Shown here one piece after another: positions 47,584 through 55,991 of a stretch of DNA of 64,000 nucleotides; position 1 is the stretch's first letter; each line of letters begins with the position of its first letter. The notes beneath the pieces were generated by a model. The model searched no databases. It had not been told where the DNA came from and saw only the letters and a list, made by a program, of their open reading frames with translations. Made by a program: the position numbers and the translations under genes. This stretch comes from Saccharothrix saharensis. Its GTDB lineage: Bacteria; Actinomycetota; Actinomycetes; Mycobacteriales; Pseudonocardiaceae. The stretch spans positions 3,100,001 through 3,164,000 of the forward strand of contig NZ_VFPP01000001.1 in the NCBI RefSeq assembly GCF_006716745.1, read 5' to 3'.

Positions 47584-48603
47584 ATGCCGGACACCCGATC
47601 GGATGACGACGCGGCGGCCAGGTCGCTGTCGACCGCGGTCGAGAACCTCCGGCGGGACTACCCGGCGCACTGGTCGCACGTGGTGACCGGCGACGCCGAC
47701 CTGGTGCCGCTGCGCGTGCTGCACCCGATCTTCGCCGGGTCGTTCGACTGGCACTCGTGCGTGCATCAGACCTGGTTGGCGGTCCGGCTGCTGCGGGTCC
47801 GGCCCGATGTCGAGGGCGCGGAGCAGGCCCGCCGGGTGCTCGACGCGCTGATCACGCAGGAGCACGCGCGGACCGAGGCGGCGTTCTTCGACGGCCCGAG
47901 CGGCGGGTTCTGGGAGCGCCCCTACGGGTGGGCGTGGCTGCTGGTGCTCGATGCGGAACTCCGCACCTGGGGCTCGCCGTGGGCGGTGGAGCTGCGGCCG
48001 TTGAGCGCCGTGCTGCGTGACCGGTATCTCGCCGAGGTGACGACCGCGCGGCTGCCGGTCCGGACCGGCACGCACGGCAACACCGCGTTCGCGACCGGGC
48101 TGGTGCTCGACGCGGCACGCGCGGTGGGCGACGAGGAGCTGGCGTCGGCGTGCGAGCGGGCGGCGCTGCGGTGGCACCGGGAGGACGTCGGGTACGGCGG
48201 GTTCGAGCCGGACGCGGCGGACTTCCTGTCGCCCGCGCTGACCGAGGCGGACCTGGTGCGGCGGGTGCTGCCGGCCGACGAGTTCACCGCGTGGTTCGAG
48301 GCGTTCCTCCCGCGCCTGGAGGACTCGCGCTGGAAGGTGCTGCGCGAACCGGTGCCGGTGGACGACCCGGGTGGCGCGTACGGCTCGCACCTGGTCGGGC
48401 TGGCGCTGTCGCGGGCGTGGCAGTGGCGGTCCGTCGCGGCCGCGCTGCCCGAGGACCACCGGTACGCCGACCTGGCCCGCACGGCGGCCGAGGCGCACCG
48501 CGAGGCCGGCCTGCGGCACGTGTCCGGGCACGGCTACTACGCCGAGCACTGGCTGGGCACGTTCGCCGCCTACCTGGACTTCGGGGCGTTCACGGACCGG
48601 TGA
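47584..48603 (+). CDS. DUF2891 family protein
   Basis: 339 residues from ATG 47584. CATTAT lies 7 bases before it and there is no ribosome site, which fits a leaderless start; the in-frame ATG 47575 overlaps that hexamer. The conserved DUF2891 features are HPIFAGSFDWHSCVHQTWLAVRLLR, FWERPYGWAWLLVLDAEL, GTHGNTAFATGL, DFLSPAL and HYAEHWLGTFAAYL-type end. All-helical (alpha/alpha toroid-like) soluble protein, no signal peptide. Function unknown, possibly sugar-related by fold. Its 3' end overlaps the next leftward ORF by 14 bp. Confidence 0.88.
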   Translation: MPDTRSDDDAAARSLSTAVENLRRDYPAHWSHVVTGDADLVPLRVLHPIFAGSFDWHSCVHQTWLAVRLLRVRPDVEGAEQARRVLDALITQEHARTEAAFFDGPSGGFWERPYGWAWLLVLDAELRTWGSPWAVELRPLSAVLRDRYLAEVTTARLPVRTGTHGNTAFATGLVLDAARAVGDEELASACERAALRWHREDVGYGGFEPDAADFLSPALTEADLVRRVLPADEFTAWFEAFLPRLEDSRWKVLREPVPVDDPGGAYGSHLVGLALSRAWQWRSVAAALPEDHRYADLARTAAEAHREAGLRHVSGHGYYAEHWLGTFAAYLDFGAFTDR

Positions 48604-49018
48604 GGCACGCGTCGGCGGCCGGCACGCGGACCCCGTGCACGCGGACGACCAGGTGCGACGGGATGCGGGAGGGGCAGGCCGGCGGCAACGCCTCGGCGAG
48701 GTCGGCGCGGGCCGCCGAACCCGCCCGTGACGCGAGGGCGAGCAGGGTCGACGCCTCATCCAGCTCGTGCCCGAGGTCGGCGTCCAACGCCGGCACCCGC
48801 GCCTGCCTGGCCGGCCGCGCGGCTTCGGCGGGGTGCCGCCGCCCGAACGCGACCAGGCCGTTGGCGGCGCTACCGCCGCCCGCTGCGCCGGTGCCGGCGA
48901 CTCGGCCGCCTCCACGAGCGGGTCCGGCCACATTGCGCCACACGTCACCCGGGACGGGCCCGCCGTCCACGGTGACGGTGAACCTGCGCAGCACGCGCAC
49001 CTGGCAGGTGGCCGGCAT
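48590..49018 (-). pseudogene. Possible remnant of a SARP/BTAD regulator
   Basis: 142 residues from ATG 49018. The start (CQVRVLRRFTVTVDGGPVPGDVWRN) looks like the first strands of the OmpR-type winged helix of AfsR/SARP regulators. The expected recognition helix and BTAD domain do not follow. The rest is a loosely helical, Ala/Arg-rich sequence with Cys residues (CPSRIP, ADACLTGP). Third-position GC stays high, so it may also be a short functional gene. Overlaps the DUF2891 end by 14 bp. Compare the intact SARP at 59814. Confidence 0.4.
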
Positions 49019-49135
49019 GGCGGCACCCTCCGTCCGCCCCGGCGGCACCGCCGCGGGAACGGTCCGGGAATGCCGCGCCGCCCAGGGTGTCCCGATCCAC
49101 TCCGAGTCGGGAACCGACTACGCCAAGTAGTGGAA

Positions 49136-49167
49136 GAGCCCCTGGCGTCACCGGACGCCAGGGGCTC
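49136..49167. terminator. Terminator hairpin after pfkA
   Basis: A perfect 13-bp stem (49136-49148 with 49155-49167, GAGCCCCTGGCGT and complement) and a 6-base loop, 20 bp beyond the leftward pfkA stop. Confidence 0.88.
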
Positions 49168-49187
49168 CTCACCGCGAACCGGACCGA

Positions 49188-50213
49188 TCAGCCGAAGAAG
49201 ACCTCGGCCTCCTGGTAGCGCTCCAGCGGGACGGTCTTCAGCTCCGCGGTGGCCTCGGACAGCTTGACCCGGACGATGTCGGTGCCGCGCAGCGCGACCA
49301 TGACGCCGAAGTCGCCGTCGGCGACCGCGTCCACCGCGTGCAGGCCGAACCGGGTGGCGAGCACGCGGTCGTAGGCGGTCGGGATGCCGCCGCGCTGCAC
49401 GTGGCCCAGCACGACCGCGCGGGACTCCTTGCCGGTCCGCTCCGCGATCTCCTCGGCCAGCCAGGTGCCGATGCCGCCCAGCCGCACGTGGCCGAACGCG
49501 TCCTTCTCGCCGGAGTGCAGCACCTCGGCGCCGCCCTCGGGCATGGCGCCCTCGGCGACGACGATGATCGGGGCGAACTGGCGCTCGAAGCGCCGCTCCA
49601 CCCACTCGACCACCTTGTCGACGCTGAACTGCCGCTCCGGCACCAGGATCACGTTCGCGCCGCCGGCGAGGCCGGAGTGCAGCGCGATCCAGCCCGCGTG
49701 CCGGCCCATGACCTCGACCACCAGCGCGCGGTGGTGCGACTCGGCCGTCGTGCGCAGCCGGTCGATCGCCTCGGTGGCGATGTGCACGGCGGTGTCGAAG
49801 CCGAACGTGTAGTCGGTCGCGCCGAGGTCGTTGTCGATGGTCTTCGGCACGCCCACGACGCCGATGCCGTCGTCGGTCAGCCGCTTGGCGACGCCGAGGG
49901 TGTCCTCGCCGCCGATGGCGATCAGCGCGTCGACCTTGTTCGCCGCGAGGGTCTCGCGGATGCGGTCGACACCGCCGTCGATCTTGTACGGGTTGGTGCG
50001 CGACGAGCCGAGGATGGTGCCGCCCCTGGTGAGGATGTCCTCGACGTCATCGAGCCCGATCGGCTTGGTCAGGTTCTCGACCGGCCCCTGCCACCCGTTC
50101 CGGAACCCCACGATCTCCCAGCCGTGGGCCTCGATGCCCTTGCGGACCACACCGCGGATGACCGCGTTGAGGCCGGGGCAGTCGCCACCGCCGGTGAGCA
50201 CACCAATGCGCAT
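49188..50213 (-). CDS. pfkA: 6-phosphofructokinase, PPi-type active-site residues
   Basis: 341 residues from ATG 50213. Phosphofructokinase A fold: GVLTGGGDCPGLNAVIRG, GGTILGSSRTNP, GGEDTLGVAK, VPKTIDNDL, VEVMGRHAGWIA, VPE and HVQRGGIPTAYDR. The phosphoryl-donor residues are Asp104 (GGEDT, where ATP enzymes have Gly) and Lys124 (PKTID, where E. coli has Gly). Both are the marks of pyrophosphate-dependent enzymes, such as that of Amycolatopsis methanolica. PPi use, and so a reversible step, is inferred. Not part of the mycobacterial block, but as I recall Streptomyces has pfkA and glkA in this neighbourhood. Confidence 0.93.
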   Translation of the reverse strand: MRIGVLTGGGDCPGLNAVIRGVVRKGIEAHGWEIVGFRNGWQGPVENLTKPIGLDDVEDILTRGGTILGSSRTNPYKIDGGVDRIRETLAANKVDALIAIGGEDTLGVAKRLTDDGIGVVGVPKTIDNDLGATDYTFGFDTAVHIATEAIDRLRTTAESHHRALVVEVMGRHAGWIALHSGLAGGANVILVPERQFSVDKVVEWVERRFERQFAPIIVVAEGAMPEGGAEVLHSGEKDAFGHVRLGGIGTWLAEEIAERTGKESRAVVLGHVQRGGIPTAYDRVLATRFGLHAVDAVADGDFGVMVALRGTDIVRVKLSEATAELKTVPLERYQEAEVFFG

Positions 50214-50293
50214 TTGCTTAGCCAATCTCTTCTCGTGGCGTGGGTCACCCAAGCCTGACACGTGCTGGATCGGTGCAGCAAGCGAGGGTCCAC

Positions 50294-50806
50294 CTACCGG
50301 ACCGGGAAACCCCTCCGCTGCCGCTCGGTCTCGATCACCTTCCAGCGCGCGAGGTTGTGCCGCGCGTCGGCCAGCGCGTCGTGCGCGTCGGCGGGCGCCT
50401 GCGGCAGGCGCGGCTTGCCCACGTCCTCCCAGCGTTGCCGCAGGTCGCGGGTGAATCGGGGCAGGCAGCGCGGCAGCGCGGGCATCGGGCCCCACAGCTG
50501 CGCCAGCGCCACGTGGTCGTAGGCGGCGAACCACGCCCACAGCTCCACGTCGTCCCGGTTGGCCTTGGGCCCGCCGAGGAAGTCGAGCAGGTCCGCGCGG
50601 ATGCGCTCCCGGCTGCGCCAGGCCCGGTCGGCGGGCGGCGGCAGCTGGTTCAGCACGTTCGCGCGCACCCACGGACCGGCCTTGGCCGGGTCGAACTCGG
50701 TCGACACGGCGTAGAACTCGCGGCCTTCCTCGTCGACCACGCCGATGGAGACGAGGTCGATCGTGACCCCGTCCTCGATGAACTCACAGTCGTAGAAGAA
50801 CCGCAC
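50294..50806 (-). CDS. RNase AS-type 3'-5' exoribonuclease (Rv2179c homologue)
   Basis: 170 residues from GTG 50806. A DEDDh-family exoribonuclease that trims poly(A) or structured RNA tails. The catalytic acids are D6 and E8 (MRFFYDCEFIED), a later Asp in WFAAYDHVALAQLWG, and the His/Asp pair in AHDALADARHNLARWK. Length and sequence match M. tuberculosis Rv2179c. TAGGCT lies 6 bases before the GTG with no ribosome site (leaderless). It ends 80 bp before pfkA and lies 22 bp from the acyltransferase stop, all leftward. Confidence 0.92.
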   Translation of the reverse strand: MRFFYDCEFIEDGVTIDLVSIGVVDEEGREFYAVSTEFDPAKAGPWVRANVLNQLPPPADRAWRSRERIRADLLDFLGGPKANRDDVELWAWFAAYDHVALAQLWGPMPALPRCLPRFTRDLRQRWEDVGKPRLPQAPADAHDALADARHNLARWKVIETERQRRGFPVR

Positions 50807-50828
50807 CCCGCCAGCCTAGGGGTGCCGA

Positions 50829-51563
50829 TCAGCCCGCCTTCGCCTCGGGCAGCCGATCGACGGCTTTCGCCTGCTTCCCGTCGCCCTGGGGCCCTTCCTT
50901 GGCCTTGGCCGCGTACACGTCGACGTACTCCTGGCCGGACAGCTCCATCAGGGCGTACATGATCTCGTCGGTGATGGACCGCAGCACGAACCGGTCGCCG
51001 GACAGGCCCTCGTAGCGGGAGAAGTCCAGCGGCTTGCCGATCTTGATCCGGATCGGGTACGGCCGCCACATCTTCGAGCCGATGGGGTTGGCCTTGTCGG
51101 TGCCGAACATCGCCACCGGGATGACCGGCGCGCCGGACTCCAGCGCGATCCACGCGACGCCGACCTTGCCCTTGTAGAGGCGGCCGTCGGGCGACCGCGT
51201 GCCCTCGGGGTAGATCCCGAGCAGCTTGCCCTCGCGCACGATCCGCACGCCGGTGTCGAGCGCGCCCTGGGCGGCCGAGGCGCTGGAGCGGTCGATCGGC
51301 ACCTGGCCGACGCCGTAGAAGAACCAGCGCTGGAAGCGGCCCTTGAGGCCCTTGCCGGTGAAGTACTCGATCTTGGCCGGGAAGGTGACGCGGCGCGACA
51401 GCTTCAGCGGCAGGAAGAACGAGTCGGAGACCGCGAGGTGGTTGCTCGCCAGGATGGCCCCGCCCTCCTTGGGGATGTTCTCCGCGCCCTCGATGATCCG
51501 GGGTCGGAAGAACAGCTTCAGGAGCGGCCCGAGAAAGATGTGTTTCATCAACCAGTAGAGCAC
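50829..51563 (-). CDS. 1-acyl-sn-glycerol-3-phosphate acyltransferase (PlsC family)
   Basis: 244 residues from GTG 51563 (VLYWLMKHIFLGPLL, GAGGAG 12 bases upstream). The frame is open to 51695, but the extra N-terminal residues have no family match. Motif I is ASNHLAVSDSFFLPL (H-x4-D), motif II FFYGVGQVPIDRSS, motif III GIYPEGTRSPDGRLYKGKVGVAWIAL, motif IV PVIPVAMFG. It makes phosphatidic acid at the membrane. The C-terminal part (SGQEYVDVYAAKAK) matches Rv2182c. Position fits the mycobacterial block. Confidence 0.92.
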   Translation of the reverse strand: MLYWLMKHIFLGPLLKLFFRPRIIEGAENIPKEGGAILASNHLAVSDSFFLPLKLSRRVTFPAKIEYFTGKGLKGRFQRWFFYGVGQVPIDRSSASAAQGALDTGVRIVREGKLLGIYPEGTRSPDGRLYKGKVGVAWIALESGAPVIPVAMFGTDKANPIGSKMWRPYPIRIKIGKPLDFSRYEGLSGDRFVLRSITDEIMYALMELSGQEYVDVYAAKAKEGPQGDGKQAKAVDRLPEAKAG

Positions 51564-51765
51564 CGCTGGGAGCGCCTCCTCGACGTGCTTGATCCCCGAC
51601 GCCAGCCTACGGATCCAGCGCCGAAACACACAACGAACCTCCGCGCGGAGGCGGTACGGTCGCCGAGGTCCACCGGCTGCCGTAATCCGCAACACAACGG
51701 GCTCGTGGGACGATGGACACTGGCAGAGGATTGGCCTTCACGACCCGGAGGGCTGGAGCACGCCG

Positions 51766-52242
51766 ATGAACTCCCGACGCGACTCGACCGACGGCCCGGA
51801 GGACGTCGACGCGACCTTCGCCGAGATCGTGGCGGGTCTGGAACGCGAAGGCGTGGGCAAGCAGGCCTTCCTCGACGACGTCGACCCGGACGAGGGCGAC
51901 GAGGCCGAGCCGGCCCGTCCCGTGCGGCCGGAGGGCCAGCCGGCCGTGGCCACCGCGGACGACGACCCCGACGCGTACCCGGACTCGGACGACCCGAACG
52001 ACCACTACGTGCCGCCGGACCCGCCGCCGCTGCCCGCGTTGCGGCCGGGCACCATCGCGGCCCTGCTGCTCATCCTCCTGGGCGTCGTGCTGCTGCTGTT
52101 CCCCGGCCTGTTCGGCCTGACCGGCGCCATCGGCACGCCGCTGGCCCTGATCGTGATGTGCTCGGGCGCGGGCTGGCTGATCCTGCGCATGCGCAACACC
52201 AACCCCCCCGACTCGGGCTGGGACGACGGCGCCGTCCTCTGA
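51766..52242 (+). CDS. Acidic-tailed two-helix membrane protein, unknown function
   Basis: 158 residues from ATG 51766 (GGAG site). The first 95 residues are cytoplasmic and acidic (VDATFAEIVAGLEREGVGKQAFLDDVDPDEGDEAEPA, then many Asp and Pro). Two membrane helices follow (about 100-122, TIAALLLILLGVVLLLFPGLFG, and 126-146, GTPLALIVMCSGAGWLILRM), and then a short tail. Divergent from plsC. It occupies the place of Rv2183c in the mycobacterial order, though I did not align it. The REP-like cluster B starts just after its stop. Confidence 0.78.
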   Translation: MNSRRDSTDGPEDVDATFAEIVAGLEREGVGKQAFLDDVDPDEGDEAEPARPVRPEGQPAVATADDDPDAYPDSDDPNDHYVPPDPPPLPALRPGTIAALLLILLGVVLLLFPGLFGLTGAIGTPLALIVMCSGAGWLILRMRNTNPPDSGWDDGAVL

Positions 52243-52246
52243 CCCT

Positions 52247-52425
52247 CCCGAGTGTCGAACGCCCAGGACCCGAGTGTCGAACGCTCAGGACCCCTGAATT
52301 CAACGCTCAGGACGGGCGGATGGTCGGCCGGCGTGTGCTGAGTGTTGAACACGCGCGACCTGAGCGTTGAACACGCGGGACCTGAGCGTTCGACACGCGC
52401 GACCTGAAGGTTCGACACGCGGGGG
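52247..52425. repeat. REP-like repeat cluster B
   Basis: Between two converging genes. The left part has units in the + sense (GAGTGTCGAACGCCCAGG, GAGTGTCGAACGCTCAGG, GAATTCAACGCTCAGG). After a roughly 35-bp spacer, the right part has four in reverse sense (GAGTGTTGAACACGCG, GAGCGTTGAACACGCG, GAGCGTTCGACACGCG, GAAGGTTCGACACGCG), about 22 bp apart. Ends at the stop of the leftward MEDS gene. Confidence 0.88.
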
Positions 52426-53358
52426 TCAGGGGCCGGCGATCAGGCGGATGGTGTAGCCCTCGGCGTCACGGCTCATGATCACGTCGCGGCACGTGCGGTG
52501 GGTCAGCCACAGGCCCACGCCGGCGGTGGCGGTGCGGTCGGTCGGGACCAGGCCCGCCAGGGGTGACGTCGGCCCGTCGCCCCGATCCGTCACGGCCACC
52601 AGCACGTGCGTCGCCCCCGCCCACGCCCGCAGCCGCACGGGCGGCCGACCGTGCGCCTGCGCGTTGGTCACGGCCTCGCTCGCCGCGTACACGATGTCGT
52701 CCGCCTCGTCCCGGCTCAACCGGACGCCGGCGCACGCCCCGGTCACCGCACGCCGCGCCTCCGCCGGCGTCGGATCGGTCAGCTCCACCAGCGGCCGCCC
52801 CGCCTCGAACCCCGACGGCGCGGTCGACGGCAGCGCCCACGAGGGCCGGTACCGCGGGTTGGGCTGGTGCGCACCGTCCGTCCCGACCGCCCACGGGTGG
52901 GTCCGCGCCACGTCCGCCAGCACGCGCGCCGGGGTGGTTCGCAGGTCGTACGGGCACAACCCCCACAACGGGTACTCGGCGAACACCTCGTTCACCGCCG
53001 CCTCGTACCGCGCCCACCAGTCCCACGACGCCCCGACGCCCGGGTGCGGCACGTCGCCCACCACCCGGATCTGCGCCACGCCCGCGTACTCGGCGAACAG
53101 CTTCCGGTAGCCCAGGATCGCCTCGGTCGGCCGGTCGTACTGGTCGCCGCCGGGCACGAACACCACCCCGGACGGGTCGGCCACCGCGTCACGCACCAGC
53201 CGCTCGTTCGCCTCGCGGCACGCCACGACCACCGGCTCGCCCGCCGCCACGCCCTCGTCCACGAACGGCACGACGAACGACCGGTAGTCGTCGTCGCTGC
53301 CGTAGAACGCGGCCTCGTGGAAGTACCCGACGTGCCCGTGCGCCGCACCGGTCCTCAT
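52426..53358 (-). CDS. MEDS sensor / anti-sigma-type ATPase regulator
   Basis: 310 residues from ATG 53358; the frame is open further upstream without family sequence. The N-terminal MEDS (DcmR-sensory) domain (about 10-165): HVGYFHEAAFYGSDDDYRSFVVPFVDEGVAAGEPVVVA and LCPYDLRTTPARVLADVARTHP. The C-terminal part is a GHKL/HATPase_c_2 domain: DEADDIVYAASEAVTNAQAHGRPPVRLRAW (N box) and VTDRGDGPTSP plus GVGLWLTHRTCRDVIM. Such proteins act as anti-sigma kinases or stress-signal switches, here with a built-in sensor. No sigma factor or anti-sigma antagonist is adjacent. Confidence 0.85.
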   Translation of the reverse strand: MRTGAAHGHVGYFHEAAFYGSDDDYRSFVVPFVDEGVAAGEPVVVACREANERLVRDAVADPSGVVFVPGGDQYDRPTEAILGYRKLFAEYAGVAQIRVVGDVPHPGVGASWDWWARYEAAVNEVFAEYPLWGLCPYDLRTTPARVLADVARTHPWAVGTDGAHQPNPRYRPSWALPSTAPSGFEAGRPLVELTDPTPAEARRAVTGACAGVRLSRDEADDIVYAASEAVTNAQAHGRPPVRLRAWAGATHVLVAVTDRGDGPTSPLAGLVPTDRTATAGVGLWLTHRTCRDVIMSRDAEGYTIRLIAGP

Positions 53359-53458
53359 CGGCGCGCCACGGGATCGACGCGGGACTCGCGGACGTGGTGG
53401 TCTCGCGGTCCCCTGTTGACGGCGGTCCGCATCCCGCGATGCTACGCGGACCCGGAGG

Positions 53459-54430
53459 TCAACGGTGCCGTCCGTTGCGGGCTGTGCTCGCCGCCACGTC
53501 ACGGGCGAGCGTGGCCACCCCGACGATGCCGGCGTCGTCACCGAGCTGCGCGGTCCGGATGCGCGCCAACGGCCGGTGCCCGGCCCCGGTCACCACGGCC
53601 GCGTACCGCTCCCGCGCGTCGTCCAGGAACAGCGGCGCTGACTCCGACACCCCGCCGCCGATGACCACGACCTCGGGGTCGTACACGTCGGCGACCAGCG
53701 CCAACCCCTCTCCCAGCCACCGGGCCAGGTCGGCCATCGCGCGTTGCGCCAACGGGTCGCCGTCCCGCGCCGCGCCCGCCACCCGACGCCCGGTGACGGC
53801 ACGCGAGTCGCCCAGCGCCTCCCGCGCCAGCACGGTCGACTGGCCGGGGTGGCGGGCCAGCAGCTCGACCGCGGTCGTGCTCAGCGCCGTGCCGCTGCAG
53901 TACCGCTCCCAGCAGCCGTTCTTGCCGCACGGGCACGGCCGCCCGTCCGGCACGAGCCGCAGGTGCCCGAGCTCCGGCGCCACGCCGTGCGCGCCGCGGA
54001 ACACGTGGCCGTCGATCAGCAGCGCGCCGCCGATCCCGGTGCCGATCGCGACCAGCGCGGCGATCTTCGCACCGCGCGCCGCGCCGAACCGGTGCTCGGC
54101 GAACGCGGCGGCGTTCGCGTCGTGCTCCAGCACCACCGGCATGCCGACGCGCCGCGAGATCCGCTCGGCCACCGGCGCCTGCCGCCACGCCAGGTGCGGC
54201 GCGAACCGCACGGTGCGCCGGTCGGAGGCCACGAACCCGGCCACGGCCAGGCCGACGCCCGCGATCCGGTGCCGGGACGCGAGTTCCGCGACGGCCGTGC
54301 CGATCGCCTCTTCCAGCGCTCCTTCGCCGCTGGGCGTGGCCGCGCGCGCCGTGTCGAGGACCGCGCCGTCACCGTCGACGACACCCGCGCGCACGCTCGT
54401 CCCGCCGACGTCGACGCCGACAGTCAGCAC
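53459..54430 (-). CDS. ROK family glucokinase
   Basis: 323 residues from GTG 54430, overlapping the upstream stop by 7 bases (GTGCTGA). ATP motif VGVDVGGTSVRAGVVD, catalytic LEHDANAAAFAEHRFG, glycine loop VAIGTGIGGALLIDG, and the zinc-binding ROK signature ELGHLRLVPDGRPCPCGKNGCWERYCSG. It phosphorylates glucose in the cytoplasm. It feeds both the Entner-Doudoroff genes (edd, eda) and pfkA in this window. Last gene of the leftward operon with the ArsA-like ATPase. Streptomyces glkA, which also takes part in carbon catabolite repression, belongs to this family. Confidence 0.92.
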   Translation of the reverse strand: MLTVGVDVGGTSVRAGVVDGDGAVLDTARAATPSGEGALEEAIGTAVAELASRHRIAGVGLAVAGFVASDRRTVRFAPHLAWRQAPVAERISRRVGMPVVLEHDANAAAFAEHRFGAARGAKIAALVAIGTGIGGALLIDGHVFRGAHGVAPELGHLRLVPDGRPCPCGKNGCWERYCSGTALSTTAVELLARHPGQSTVLAREALGDSRAVTGRRVAGAARDGDPLAQRAMADLARWLGEGLALVADVYDPEVVVIGGGVSESAPLFLDDARERYAAVVTGAGHRPLARIRTAQLGDDAGIVGVATLARDVAASTARNGRHR

Positions 54431-54786
54431 TGCGACCCCTGGTCGCGCCGCACCACCGGGATGTGCTGGACGCGCGGCTTGTCCGGTCTCGGGGCTTCCT
54501 CCTCGGCCGGTCCGGTCGCGGCGGGCCCGGTCGCGGCGGGTTCGGCCAGCGCCGCCCGCAGCACCGCGATCAGCCCGGCCACGTGCTCGGCGGCCTTCGC
54601 GGCCAGTTCCGACCGGTCGCCCCGGGCGAGCGCCACCGCGTTGCACACCGGGCACCAGCCGCACGTCCGGGTGTCGTGCTCGCCCTCGGCGGCGGCCATG
54701 CGGTGCAGCCACGGCTGCGCCCGCTCGGCGGCGGCGTCGAGCAGCAGGCGGAGCTCTTCGGCGAGCTTGGCGTCCACGGGCCTCAC
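54424..54786 (-). CDS. Conserved small protein with a CxxCxxC motif
   Basis: 120 residues from GTG 54786, which overlaps the ArsA stop by 4 bases (GTGA); an in-frame GTG at 54795 is possible. The first half is helical (AKLAEELRLLLDAAAERAQPWLHRMA), followed by DTRTCGWCPVCNAVALARGDR (CxxCxxC, likely metal or redox), another helix (HVAGLIAVLRAALAEP) and an acidic, Pro-rich tail. I do not recognise the family. Coupled on both sides: to the ATPase before it and the glucokinase after it. Confidence 0.78.
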   Translation of the reverse strand: MRPVDAKLAEELRLLLDAAAERAQPWLHRMAAAEGEHDTRTCGWCPVCNAVALARGDRSELAAKAAEHVAGLIAVLRAALAEPAATGPAATGPAEEEAPRPDKPRVQHIPVVRRDQGSQC

Positions 54787-55991
54787 CGCATCCACAGGTC
54801 GGGGTCGGGTGCGAACCGCACGGCCAACCCGGTGTCGTCCAGCTCCGCGCCGGTCACCAGGCAGCGCCTCAGCAGCGACGGCAGCGCCACGAGCCGCCGC
54901 CTGCCGTCCACGGTGACGGCCAGGTCGTCGCCCACCCGGGCCAGGTCGAGCGACGAGTCGCCGACCGGCAGCGCGAGGCGCAACGTGTACTCCAGCTCGC
55001 CGGTCCGCTCCACGGACAGCAGCGGCTCCTCGTCGACGACGCCGTCCAGCGGGTCACGCCCCTGGTAGAGGCCTTCGGCGACCTTCAGCAGCGCGGCCGC
55101 GCCGACCGGTTCGGCGGCCCGGTGCTCCACTGCGGCCACCGGTCCGAGGTCGGCCAGCTCGGCGAGCACCGCGTCCTGCTCGGCACGACGGGTGCGCAGC
55201 CAGTCGGCGGCCGGGCCGCGGTCCGCGCCGGGGTCCGGCACGACCCGGTTGGCCACCACGCCGTCGACCCGGATGCCCTGCAGCGCGAGCGCCGTCACGG
55301 TCCGCCTGGTCTCCGCCGCGACGACCCGTTCGGGCGTCAGCACGAGCCGGACGCTGGTCGTGGGCGAGGTCAGCAGGCCGCGCAGCTGCTCCAGGTCCTC
55401 GGCCAGCCGGCCGAGCGCGTCGGCGGTGGCGTCCCACTTCTCGACCGTGCCGCTGCCCGCGACGCCGGCCAGCAGCCCGCGCACCACCCGCCGGTGGGTC
55501 GGGAACAGCCGTTCGAGGTAGGAGGCGAACGCCTCGGGCAGCGCGAGCAGCCGCAACGTCTCGGCGGTCGGTCCGCAGTCCACGACCACCACGTCCCACG
55601 GCCCGGTGGCGGCCAACCGCCGCACCTCCGACAGCGCCAGCAGCTCCTCGACGCCGGGCAGGACGGTCAGCTCCTCGGCGTCCAGCTCGTCCACGCCCGC
55701 GCCGGCGAGCACGGTCCGCAGGTGTCCGCGCAGGTCGCGCCACGCGTCGTCGACCAGCGCGCGGGGGTCGATCTGGGCGGCGTGCAGGACCCCGGTCGAA
55801 CCGGCGCCGTCGACCTCGCCGACGTGCCCGGTCAGCGGGACGCCGAGCGCGTCACCCAGCGAGTGGGCCGGGTCGGTGGACACAACCAGCGCCTTGCGAC
55901 CTCCCGCGGCGAGCGCGGTGGCGGTGGCGGCGGCCAAGGTCGTCTTGCCGACCCCGCCCTTACCGGTGAAGAGCAGCAGGCGGGCGCTCAT
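54783..55991 (-). CDS. ArsA/GET3-type anion-transporting ATPase (Rv2184c homologue)
   Basis: 402 residues from ATG 55991 (ATGA overlap with the SRPBCC gene). A single P-loop ATPase unit: FTGKGGVGKTTLAAATA (deviant Walker A), VVSTDPAHSLGDALG, VVVVDCGPTAETLRLLALPE and VRLVLTPERVVAAETRRT (helical targeting region). The C-terminal beta part ends DPDLWMR. Members sort tail-anchored membrane proteins or move anions; the role in actinobacteria is unknown. The SRPBCC-ArsA pair is conserved with Rv2185c-Rv2184c. Confidence 0.88.
   Translation of the reverse strand: MSARLLLFTGKGGVGKTTLAAATATALAAGGRKALVVSTDPAHSLGDALGVPLTGHVGEVDGAGSTGVLHAAQIDPRALVDDAWRDLRGHLRTVLAGAGVDELDAEELTVLPGVEELLALSEVRRLAATGPWDVVVVDCGPTAETLRLLALPEAFASYLERLFPTHRRVVRGLLAGVAGSGTVEKWDATADALGRLAEDLEQLRGLLTSPTTSVRLVLTPERVVAAETRRTVTALALQGIRVDGVVANRVVPDPGADRGPAADWLRTRRAEQDAVLAELADLGPVAAVEHRAAEPVGAAALLKVAEGLYQGRDPLDGVVDEEPLLSVERTGELEYTLRLALPVGDSSLDLARVGDDLAVTVDGRRRLVALPSLLRRCLVTGAELDDTGLAVRFAPDPDLWMR

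Noticed and set aside
49017..49130. 37-codon ORF ending ESGTDYAK, antisense to the SARP-like remnant start
   Set aside because: No ribosome site, no family, and its ATG overlaps the opposite start; not supported.
52247..52425. CRISPR array
   Set aside because: Units are about 22 bp apart with almost no unique spacer, change orientation, and no cas gene is present. The REP-like explanation fits better.
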